Positions 1 through 7,263 of a stretch of DNA of 64,000 nucleotides are shown one piece after another (positions within the stretch are counted from its first letter, which is position 1; each line of letters opens with the position of its first letter). The translations under genes and the position numbers were made by a program. The notes below the pieces were generated by a model. That model saw only the letters and a program-made list of their open reading frames with translations, ran no database searches and had not been told where the DNA came from. The DNA is from Microbacterium testaceum StLB037 (GTDB lineage Bacteria; Actinomycetota; Actinomycetes; Actinomycetales; Microbacteriaceae): assembly GCF_900104345.1 (NCBI RefSeq), contig NZ_FNJN01000001.1, positions 1-64,000 of the forward strand, in the 5' to 3' direction.

Positions 1-273
1 ACCGCCCACACCGACCTCCCGCACAACACCCGCCGCGTCAGCGGCGGAGGCGGCATCAACGTCAACGGCGTCAAATATCAGCTCGGCAGCCACCACACAG
101 GAGCGCTCATCACCATCGTCCAAGACGACACCACGATCGCCTTCTACGACCTCGCCACCAGCGAGCTGATCATCGAGCACCCCCACCCCGCCCCCGGCAT
201 CACCTACGTCAGCAACGGCAACCCCAAAGGCCCCCGCCGCAAACGCTCGATCGAACCGTCACCGATGTCCTGA
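1..273 (+). CDS. IS481-type transposase, C-terminal part (cut by window edge)
   Basis: The open frame runs from base 1 to a TGA at 271-273, giving the last 90 residues of a protein whose start lies outside the window. The tail RRVSGGGGINVNGVKYQLGS followed by a small beta-rich domain and a basic end (GPRRKR) resembles the C-terminal domain after the DDE catalytic core in IS481-family transposases of actinobacteria. The catalytic core cannot be seen here. Just past and overlapping the stop are three copies of a short repeat, as expected for an insertion sequence end. The family call is from memory of this tail; a related integrase-core protein is the main alternative. Confidence 0.7.
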   Translation, partial: TAHTDLPHNTRRVSGGGGINVNGVKYQLGSHHTGALITIVQDDTTIAFYDLATSELIIEHPHPAPGITYVSNGNPKGPRRKRSIEPSPMS

Positions 274-326
274 GACACCAACTGTCACCGATGTCCTGAG
301 GCAGAACTGTCACCAAAGTCCTGAGA
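258..326. repeat. Three direct repeats at the IS end
   Basis: GTCACCGATGTCCTGAG occurs at 258-274 and 284-300, and a variant (GTCACCAAAGTCCTGAG) at 309-325, spaced 25-26 bp. The first copy overlaps the end of the transposase gene. Spacing and position suggest transposase-binding sites in the right end of the element. The exact boundary of the IS cannot be set without the left end. Confidence 0.6.
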
Positions 327-391
327 CATGACAACATTCGCTGCAGGATGATGCTGAGTTGTCAGCGAAGTGCAGTTTCGAGGGCCCGGCG

Positions 392-1024
392 TCAGCTCTT
401 CGCGCCGGTCAGCGCCAGCGCGCCGCCCAGGCCGATCATCATGAACCCGCCCGTGCCCGAGAGGGCCGACAGGCGCTTCGGCGACCCCGCGAACCACGTG
501 CGCGCGGTGCCGGCGGCGAGGGCCCAGGTCGAATCGCAGACCAGCGCGAGCACCTGGAAGATCAGGCCCAAGGCGAGCAGCTGCAGCCACACGGCTCCCG
601 CGTGCGGGTCGACGAACTGCGGCAGCACGGCGACGAAGAACGCGATCGTCTTGGGGTTGGTGACGCCGACGACGAAGCCCTGACGCAGGAGGGTCCAGCG
701 CGACTTCGGGCTCGGCGCGGGGCCGGCGACGTGATCGCGGCGGTGACGGATCGCCTGGATGCCGAGCCACACCAGGTACGCCGCCCCGACGATCTTGAGC
801 ACGGTGAACGCCACGATCGACGAGGCCACGATCGCCCCGATGCCGAACGCCGTCGCGAGGATCGCGGGGATGTTGCCGATCGCGTTGCCGAGCACGCTGA
901 GGAGCCCCGCGCGGCGGCCGAGTGCGATGGAGCGCCCGATCACGAACAGCACGCCGGGACCCGGGATGACGATGAGCACGAACGACGCCGCGACGAACGC
1001 CAGCAGGTTCTCGATCGGAGGCAT
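392..1024 (-). CDS. LysE/RhtB-family amino-acid exporter
   Basis: This encodes a 210-residue inner-membrane protein of the LysE/RhtB family, which exports amino acids such as lysine, threonine or homoserine lactone; the substrate cannot be told from sequence. The N-terminus MPPIENLLAFVAASF leads into the family signature with PGPG at residues 21-24, and GVTNPKTIAFF in the middle is also typical. Hydrophobic segments cover most of the length. Longer in-frame starts exist upstream, but they would add a basic, low-complexity stretch encoded by a repeated DNA segment, so the ATG at 1024 is preferred; it gives the usual family length. It stands alone, between the IS end and the nitrate operon. Confidence 0.88.
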   Translation of the reverse strand: MPPIENLLAFVAASFVLIVIPGPGVLFVIGRSIALGRRAGLLSVLGNAIGNIPAILATAFGIGAIVASSIVAFTVLKIVGAAYLVWLGIQAIRHRRDHVAGPAPSPKSRWTLLRQGFVVGVTNPKTIAFFVAVLPQFVDPHAGAVWLQLLALGLIFQVLALVCDSTWALAAGTARTWFAGSPKRLSALSGTGGFMMIGLGGALALTGAKS

Positions 1025-1118
1025 GCGTGAACTGTACTGCCGTCGCGTTTCGGGGCGGTATCGCGCGTGGCGGGCGGTCATGAGGAGGTTCCGGATGCCG
1101 CGACCCCGCTGCTGCGGC

Positions 1119-1264
1119 GGTGAGTTGCCGCGAATGGTCGGTGTGGGGTGCGCGGGCAGCCATGTGGGGCACGTGAGGCGGGCGTTGGGCGGGGTGCGGC
1201 GGGTGAGTTGCCGCGAATGGTCGGTGTGGGGTGCGCGGGCAGCCATGTGGGGCACGTGAGGCGG
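1119..1264. repeat. Perfect 63-bp direct repeat, two copies
   Basis: A 63-base segment beginning GGTGAGTTGCCGCGAATGG is present at 1119-1181 and again, without a change, at 1202-1264 (period 83). It fills the gap between the LysE-type gene and the nasB-like gene. The identity of the copies implies a recent duplication. The function is unknown. Confidence 0.85.
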
Positions 1265-1298
1265 ATGACGGGCGGGCTGCGGCGGATGAGCTACGTCC

Positions 1299-2864
1299 TC
1301 ACGCCGGAACGGCCTCGCGCGCGAGCAGCTCGGTGATGCGCCCCACGCAGCCGCCGCAGCCGGTGCCGGCGCGGGTCGCGGACTTCACGCACGCGACCGT
1401 CGGCTCGCCCACGGCCACCGCCTCGCGGATCGCCCCCGCGCTCACGCCGTTGCACCAGCACACGGTCGCATCCGCGGCGAAGGGGTCGCCTACCGCGGGC
1501 ATACCGGCATCCGCCGCGTCGAGGCGCAGAAGCGACGAGCGGTCGGCGGGCAGCTCCGACCCGCGCTCGAAGAGCAGCGTGAGCTCGGCTCCGGTCCGCG
1601 GCATGCCGACCGCGACGAAGCCGGTCAGCACGCCCTCGACGGTGACCAGTTTCACGTAGGCGCCGCGCGCGGGGTCGGCCCAGAGCGTGACCTGGGGGCC
1701 GTGGCATCCGGGAGCGTGTGAGAACGGATCGGCGTCGACCGCACCTCCGGCGACCACGTCGATGCCCTCGGCCTTCAGCATCACCACGCCGGGGCGTTCG
1801 ACGGCGGCGAGTCCCTCGACCCCCGACGACAGCAGAGCCGCGAGGCGGTCGGCCTGCCGCCAGCCGGGACCGACGAGTCCGCTCGGGCCGCCGGGCACGC
1901 GGCCGTCGGGCTCGGCATCGGCGGGATCGGCGACGTGTGCGCAGTCGCCGATGGCGAAGACGTTCGGATCGGTCCACGAGCGCGACGAGGCGTCGACGAG
2001 CACGCCGGCCGAGGTCGCGAGGCCCGAGACCGACGCGAGCTCGGTCCTCGCTCCGACGCCGCACGACAGCACCAGTAGGTCGCCCGCGAGCACCTTGCCG
2101 TCGGCGCAGACGAGTCCGTCGAACCAGGCCTGACCGTGATCGTCATAGCGCTGCACGATGCTCTCGGCGCGCGCGTGGTGCATCATCTCGACGCCCACGG
2201 CGCTCGCCGCCGCGGCGAGCACGCGTCCGCCGTTCTCATCGAGCGTCCGGTTCATGGGGGCGGCTGAGTGGTACGCGACGACCACCTCGGCGCCCGCTTC
2301 GGCGGCGGCGAGGGCGAGTTCCATGCCGAGCACTCCCGCGCCGAGCACGACGATGCGCTGACCGGCCGAGACCGCCGCGCGCACGTGCTCGGCATCGGCG
2401 AGGTCGCGAAGCGCCACGACGCCGCGGGGGAGCGGCGCGGTTCCCTGATCCAGTGCGGAGGGGTCGGCCGGCCGCGCGGATCGGTGCCGCTGCGCCCGCT
2501 CGAGGCCGGCCAGCGTGGGCACGTTCGCCCGCGCGCCGGTGGCGAGCACGAGTCGGTCGTAGGGAATCCGGATGCCATCGTGCAGGCGCACCACGCGCAG
2601 GTCGCGGTCGACGCCGACCACCGTCGTCCCGAGCGCGAATCGCGCGCCCGCGTCTTCGGCGACGCGGCGGTCGCTCATGTCGAGCCCGTCGCGATCGGTG
2701 CGGCCGACGGCGTACTCGGCGAGCAGCACGCGGTTGTACACGTCGTGCGGTTCGGCGCCGACGACGGTGAGCTCGATTCGCCCCTCGCGCAGCGCGGGCA
2801 GGAGCCCCTCGACCAGCCGCGCCCCGACGGGGCCGTAGCCCACCAGCACCACACGCTCAGACAT
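1299..2864 (-). CDS. nasB: FAD/NAD-binding electron-transfer subunit of assimilatory nitrate reductase
   Basis: The 521-residue protein has an N-terminal FAD-binding motif (VVLVGYGPVGARL), a second dinucleotide motif (IVVLGAGVLGMELALAAAE) near residue 170 and an FAIGDCAH segment, the layout of the pyridine-nucleotide half of NirB and of Bacillus NasB. The C-terminus carries C469-W-C471, C492 and C503-G-G-C506, a BFD-like [2Fe-2S] site. It probably passes electrons from NAD(P)H to the molybdenum subunit encoded just upstream. The ATG at 2864 is chosen because it overlaps the end of that gene by 8 bases (ATGTCTGA), which suggests translational coupling. There is no siroheme domain, so this is not a nitrite reductase; that enzyme is at 26966-29623. 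Confidence 0.85.
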   Translation of the reverse strand: MSERVVLVGYGPVGARLVEGLLPALREGRIELTVVGAEPHDVYNRVLLAEYAVGRTDRDGLDMSDRRVAEDAGARFALGTTVVGVDRDLRVVRLHDGIRIPYDRLVLATGARANVPTLAGLERAQRHRSARPADPSALDQGTAPLPRGVVALRDLADAEHVRAAVSAGQRIVVLGAGVLGMELALAAAEAGAEVVVAYHSAAPMNRTLDENGGRVLAAAASAVGVEMMHHARAESIVQRYDDHGQAWFDGLVCADGKVLAGDLLVLSCGVGARTELASVSGLATSAGVLVDASSRSWTDPNVFAIGDCAHVADPADAEPDGRVPGGPSGLVGPGWRQADRLAALLSSGVEGLAAVERPGVVMLKAEGIDVVAGGAVDADPFSHAPGCHGPQVTLWADPARGAYVKLVTVEGVLTGFVAVGMPRTGAELTLLFERGSELPADRSSLLRLDAADAGMPAVGDPFAADATVCWCNGVSAGAIREAVAVGEPTVACVKSATRAGTGCGGCVGRITELLAREAVPA

Positions 2865-5115
2865 GGGTCTCCTCCTCGGTACGCGACGATGCAGAGCTTG
2901 ACGACGCGGTGCTCGACGACGGTCCGCTCGGCGACGCCGCGCTCGCCAACGACGCGCCCGGCGCCGCACCTCCCGCAAAACCGACGAGCACAGGCGCCAC
3001 GCCCGGGTGCTCCGCCACGACGACCGGCGCGGCCGCAACATGATGAGTCGCCGGGGTCGTGGTATCCGGAATCGCCTCCACCCGAACACGCGTGCGCTTG
3101 AACTCGGGCATGGCCGAGGTCGGGTCGACGATCGCCTCGGTCAGGCGGTTGGCGCATCCCTCGCCCGCGTAGTGGAACGGCAGGAACACGGTGTCTTGGC
3201 GGATGTCCGTGGTCACGCTCGCCCTCGCGCGCATCGTGCCGCGCGCGTTCGAGACGGCGACGAGAACTCCGTCGCGGATGCCGAGCCGAGACGCCGTCGC
3301 CGGATGGATCTCGAGCCGCGCCTCGGGGCGGGCATTGTGGAGCTCGGTCACGCGGCGGGTCTGGGTTCCCGACTGGTACTGCTGCAGGTAGCGGCCGGTC
3401 GTGAGGGTGAGGTCGGCGCCGCGGTCGGTGGGGGTCGGGGGATTCGCCTCGACGGGGACGAGCCGCGCGCGGCCGTCGGCGTGGGCGAAACGCTCCGTGA
3501 ACGGACGCGGTGTGCCCGACGAGCGGTAGGGCCAGTACGCCTCGACGCCGGTGTCGAGCAGCGCGTGCGAGAGGCCGGAGTAGTCGGCGATGCCGCCCTC
3601 AGATGCGCGGGCGAGTTCGTCGAAGACCTCGGACGGATCGATCGACCACGTGGATGCCGCGCCCAGACGCCGCGCGATCTCGGCCATGATCCACAGCTCG
3701 CTACGGGCGCCCTCGGGGCCGGGCAGTGCGCGGCGGCGGCGGATCACGCGACCCTCGAGCGAGGTCATCGTGCCCTCCTCTTCGGCCCACTGCAGCACCG
3801 GCAGCACGATGTCGGCGAGCTCGGCGGTCTCGGAGAGGAAGAAGTCGCAGACGATCAGGGTGTCGAGGGAGTTCAGCCGCGCGCGGACGGCCTCGACGTC
3901 GGGTGCCGAGACGACGACGTTCGAGCCCGCGACCAGCAGTGTCTTGACCGGCCCGCCGAGTTCGCCGAGCAGGGCGGTGGCCGGGATGCCGGCATCCGGG
4001 ATCTCATCGGGATCAACGCCCCAGACCCCGGCGACGTGCCGGCGGGCGTCGGGGTCGCGGATGGAGCGGTATCCGGGGAGCTGGTCGGCCTTCTGGCCGT
4101 GCTCGCGACCGCCCTGTCCGTTGCCCTGGCCGGTGAGGGTGCCGTAGCCCGAGCCCTCGCGGCCGACGATGCCGAGAACGAGGGCGAGGTTGATCGCGGC
4201 GGTCGCGGTGGCGGTGCCGTCGACGTGCTGTTCGACGCCGCGCCCGGTGAGGATGAACGCGCGTCCCGCGGCGAGGCGACGCGCCGTGGCTCGGAGGTCG
4301 GCGGCGGGAACTCCGGTGACGGATGCTGTCCGCTCGGGCCACCATTGCGCGACGCTGCGGCGCAGGGCGTCGAACCCGCTCGTGCGCTCTTCTATATACG
4401 CGCGGTCGGCGAGGCCCTCGGCGATGGCGATGTGCGTGAGGCCGAGCAGGAGCGGGAGGTCGGTTCCGGGAGCCGCCTGTAGGTGCGTGCCGGCGCCGTC
4501 TTCGGTGAGGCGCGCGGTGGCCGAGCGGCGCGGGTCGACGACGATGAGCCCGCCCGCCGCTCGTGCCCCGGCGAGGTGGCTGAGGAAGGGCGGCATGGTC
4601 GCGGCGACGTTCGAGCCGAGCAGCAGGATTGTCGCGGCGTCGTCAAGGTCGGTGACCGGGAACGGCAGCCCCCGGTCCATGCCGAAAGCGCGGTTGGATG
4701 CCGCTGCCGCCGACGACATGCAGAAGCGGCCGTTGTAGTCGATGCGCGAGGTGCCGAGGGCGACGCGGGCGAACTTGCCGAGTTGGTAGGCCTTCTCGTT
4801 GGTGAGTCCGCCGCCGCCGAAGATGGCGTTCGCGTCCGGGCCGTGGGTGGCCTTCGTCTCGCGGAAGGCCCGGGCCACGGCATCCAGTGCCTCATCCCAG
4901 GTGGTCTCGGCGAGGGTGCCGTCGGGTTGGCGGAGCAACGGCATCCGGAGTCTCTGGGGAGACGCGAGGAGCTCCGCCGACGTCCAGCCCTTCGCGCAGA
5001 GTCCTCCCCGATTGGTGGGGAAGTCGCGGCCGGTGACCGTCGTTTCACCCTGGTGGGTGACGGTCATCGCGCACTGCAGCGCGCAGTAGGGGCAGTGGGT
5101 GTCGGCGGAGCTCAT
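2857..5115 (-). CDS. nasC: Assimilatory nitrate reductase, molybdopterin catalytic subunit
   Basis: This 752-residue molybdopterin oxidoreductase reduces nitrate to nitrite in the cytoplasm. C8-P-Y-C11-A-L-Q-C15 and C40 bind an N-terminal [4Fe-4S] cluster, and there is no twin-arginine signal, so it is an assimilatory rather than periplasmic enzyme. The central Mo-bis-MGD region (YNGRFCMSSAAAASNRAFG, LLGSNVAATMPP) and the C-terminal dinucleotide-binding domain (LTTGRYLQQYQSGTQTRR) follow the NasA/NasC/NarB plan. The last 40 or so residues are a Ser/Ala-rich tail without an evident function. It lies between narK and nasB on the same strand with a 4-base gap to narK, forming one operon. NasA/NarB would be equally good names. 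Confidence 0.93.
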   Translation of the reverse strand: MSSADTHCPYCALQCAMTVTHQGETTVTGRDFPTNRGGLCAKGWTSAELLASPQRLRMPLLRQPDGTLAETTWDEALDAVARAFRETKATHGPDANAIFGGGGLTNEKAYQLGKFARVALGTSRIDYNGRFCMSSAAAASNRAFGMDRGLPFPVTDLDDAATILLLGSNVAATMPPFLSHLAGARAAGGLIVVDPRRSATARLTEDGAGTHLQAAPGTDLPLLLGLTHIAIAEGLADRAYIEERTSGFDALRRSVAQWWPERTASVTGVPAADLRATARRLAAGRAFILTGRGVEQHVDGTATATAAINLALVLGIVGREGSGYGTLTGQGNGQGGREHGQKADQLPGYRSIRDPDARRHVAGVWGVDPDEIPDAGIPATALLGELGGPVKTLLVAGSNVVVSAPDVEAVRARLNSLDTLIVCDFFLSETAELADIVLPVLQWAEEEGTMTSLEGRVIRRRRALPGPEGARSELWIMAEIARRLGAASTWSIDPSEVFDELARASEGGIADYSGLSHALLDTGVEAYWPYRSSGTPRPFTERFAHADGRARLVPVEANPPTPTDRGADLTLTTGRYLQQYQSGTQTRRVTELHNARPEARLEIHPATASRLGIRDGVLVAVSNARGTMRARASVTTDIRQDTVFLPFHYAGEGCANRLTEAIVDPTSAMPEFKRTRVRVEAIPDTTTPATHHVAAAPVVVAEHPGVAPVLVGFAGGAAPGASLASAASPSGPSSSTASSSSASSRTEEETHV

Positions 5116-5119
5116 GGCG

Positions 5120-6499
5120 TCAGATCCGGGTGCCGGTTTTCTTCGACATCCGCAGGTATACGCCCGCGGTGAGGGCGAGGAAGATCACGTACGCCGCGAC
5201 GAAGCTACCGAGCGCGGGCACGTACGAGCCGAACGTGGTCTTCGAGAAGCCGAGCACCTGCGGAATGAAGAAGCCGCCGTAGGCGCCGATCGCCGAGATG
5301 AGGCCGAGGGCCGCGGCCGCCTTGCGCTGCGCGCCGATGCCGCCGTTGGAACGGAGGGCGAAGATCGTTGGGATCATCCGATAGGTCGAGCCGTTGCCGA
5401 TGCCCGCCGCCGCGAACAGCACCAGGAAGCAGAGCAGGAAGATCGCGAAGTTCTGCGTCGGCAGGGTGAGGATCACGCTCAGGATGCCGAGACCCATCAC
5501 CGTGAACGCGCCGATCGTGATGACGGTGCCGCCGAAACGGTCGGCGAGCTTGCCGCCGTAGGGACGGGCGAGCGAGCCGACGAGGGCGCCGAGGAAGGCG
5601 AGGGTGACGGTCGCCGTGCCGATCGCGATTCCCTTGAAGTCGGGGAAGGTGTCGGCGAGCAGCTTCGGGAAGACGCCCGCGAAGCCGATGAACGAGCCGA
5701 AGGTTCCGATGTAGAGGACGGCGAGGATCCACAGGTGCGGCTCTTTCAGAGCGGCGAGGGATGCCGCGATGTCGGCCTTGGCTGCGGAGAGGTTGTCCAT
5801 GCGGAAGTAGGCGCCGACCATCGCGACGAGGATCAGCGGCACCCAGATGAGACCCGCGAGGGGCAGGTTCAGGGTCGCGGCGGCGCCGACCGTGATGACG
5901 ATGGGGACGACGAACTGGGCGACCGAGGCGCCGAGGTTGCCGCCGGCGGCGTTGAGTCCGAGCGCCCAGCCCTTCTGCGCGGCCGGGTAGAAGAAGGTGA
6001 TGTTCGACATCGAGCTGGCGAAGTTGCCGCCGCCGAAGCCGGCGAGGGCCGCGATCAGCAGGAGGACGCCGAAGGGAGTCGCGGGGTTGCTGACCGCGAT
6101 CGCGAGTCCGATGCTCGGGATGAGCAGGAGGCCGGCCGAGACAATCGTCCAGTTGCGGCCGCCGAAGCGCGGAACCATGAACGTGTAGGGGATGCGCAGC
6201 GTCGCACCGACCAGGCTCGGCATGGAGATGAGCCAGAAGATCTCACCGGTCGACAGCTGGAAGCCCGCCGCCGGCAGCGAGACGACGACGACCGACCACA
6301 GCTGCCAGACCACGAAGCCGAGGAACTCGGCGAAGATCGACCACCGCAGGTTGCGGGCGGCGATGGCCTTGCCCTCGGTGTCCCACTGCGTGGTGTCTTC
6401 GGGGTTCCAGTTGTCGATCCAGCGGCCGGGACGGTGCTTCAGGGTGCTGTCCGCTGCGGGCGCGAGGGCGGTTTCGGGGCGCGGGTCGGTGACGGTCAC
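5120..6499 (-). CDS. narK: NarK-type nitrate/nitrite MFS transporter
   Basis: The 459-residue major-facilitator protein moves nitrate into the cell (or exchanges it for nitrite). Both nitrate-signature motifs are visible: GFGGGNFASSMSNITFFYP at residues 154-172 and GIGNGSTYRMIP at 366-377; the NarK/NrtP family uses these for substrate binding. About twelve hydrophobic segments follow a hydrophilic N-terminus of 50 residues. It is the first gene of the nitrate operon. The start at 6499 follows GGAGGACTCCG, a good ribosome-binding site. A group of GTnAC-like elements lies 110-170 bases upstream. Confidence 0.93.
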   Translation of the reverse strand: MTVTDPRPETALAPAADSTLKHRPGRWIDNWNPEDTTQWDTEGKAIAARNLRWSIFAEFLGFVVWQLWSVVVVSLPAAGFQLSTGEIFWLISMPSLVGATLRIPYTFMVPRFGGRNWTIVSAGLLLIPSIGLAIAVSNPATPFGVLLLIAALAGFGGGNFASSMSNITFFYPAAQKGWALGLNAAGGNLGASVAQFVVPIVITVGAAATLNLPLAGLIWVPLILVAMVGAYFRMDNLSAAKADIAASLAALKEPHLWILAVLYIGTFGSFIGFAGVFPKLLADTFPDFKGIAIGTATVTLAFLGALVGSLARPYGGKLADRFGGTVITIGAFTVMGLGILSVILTLPTQNFAIFLLCFLVLFAAAGIGNGSTYRMIPTIFALRSNGGIGAQRKAAAALGLISAIGAYGGFFIPQVLGFSKTTFGSYVPALGSFVAAYVIFLALTAGVYLRMSKKTGTRI

Positions 6500-6786
6500 G
6501 GAGTCCTCCGGTGGGCGATGCGGGGAGGTGCAGCGCCCCGCATGGGCGGGACGTGCCGCCAGCGTAGGGAGGAGGGATTACCCGGGACGGCGTCGTCGGG
6601 GGCGGGGAGGTAACGGTTGTTTCACCGCTGGTGGGGCGGGGGGAGAGGGGGAGTTTACGTGGGCGTTACATCACACCGCCGGGCCTGTCCGCATCTCTAC
6701 ACCCCGGCCTGCTGAGGTGTGAACGCCTGACCGTCTGCAGATGGCGTGCTGCGAAGAAAATGTTCCCCGCAGACGATCCAACACGT
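6500..6786 (-). promoter_or_regulatory. Upstream region of the nitrate operon with GlnR-like half-sites
   Basis: This 287-base gap lies ahead of narK. GTAAC-n6-TTCAC at 6610-6625 and TTTAC-n6-GTTAC at 6654-6669 have the 11-base half-site spacing of actinobacterial GlnR boxes (GTnAC-n6-GaAAC). They sit about four helical turns apart and 110-170 bases upstream of the start. GlnR activates nitrate assimilation genes in other actinobacteria. The match is partial and only suggestive. No clear -35/-10 pair was found. Confidence 0.35.
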
Positions 6787-7263
6787 CTAACTCAGTGCTG
6801 GCACCGGGTTGGGGGCGTGCCTATACGAGTCGGCTCCGGTCTTCGTGGTCAAGGCGTGCAGGCGCGTTAACTGGTTGCCAGTCAGATATCGGAAGCTCTG
6901 TGCTGGCTCGAGATGAAGAATATGACGCAACTCAGCAAGTGCCACCGGCCTAGGCCAGCGAGTCGGCGTATCGAGCTCGAGGACTGAGCACTCTCGCGCT
7001 CCCTCGAGATACTCATCTAGCTCCGCTTGCTGGATGCCGATGACGCCCGAATAATCGCGCCAGATATCCTGAGAGTTGCTGCGAACCAGCCGCCGTGCTC
7101 GCATGGTGCCCAGCACAGCCTTCTCAGGCGAAGTTGAATAGATGACTACGGTCATGCCCTCGGGGACATCGGGGAAGCGTCGGCGAATCTCAGCGGTCTT
7201 AGTCCCGTCGAGGAGGCCCCGAGCGAAGCGTGGGCGGACGGATAGTAACAACGTGCGGCTCAT
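6787..7263 (-). CDS. ASCH (PUA-like) domain protein, partner of the GNAT-PIN gene
   Basis: The 158-residue protein begins MSRTLLLSVRPRFARGLLDG followed by TKTAEIRRRFPDVPEG, the opening strand and the conserved Lys/Glu-Arg pattern of ASCH domains. These belong to the PUA-like fold and are thought to bind RNA or modified nucleotides. VVIYSTSPEKAVLG is the second conserved strand. The ATG overlaps the stop of the upstream gene by four bases (ATGA), so the two are probably co-translated. Base composition (about 57% GC) is well below the surroundings, as in its partner. Its role is inferred only: an RNA-binding, regulatory or antitoxin-like partner of the PIN nuclease is possible. Confidence 0.72.
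   Translation of the reverse strand: MSRTLLLSVRPRFARGLLDGTKTAEIRRRFPDVPEGMTVVIYSTSPEKAVLGTMRARRLVRSNSQDIWRDYSGVIGIQQAELDEYLEGARECSVLELDTPTRWPRPVALAELRHILHLEPAQSFRYLTGNQLTRLHALTTKTGADSYRHAPNPVPALS

Noticed and set aside
285..1172. Long arginine-rich open frames on both strands over the LysE-type gene
   Set aside because: They are high-GC shadow frames with no family features; the LysE/RhtB frame explains the DNA.
5099..6613. A 504-codon plus-strand frame opposite narK
   Set aside because: Its product is an Asp/Glu/Arg-rich string without domains, typical of the antisense of a high-GC gene; narK has both nitrate motifs.
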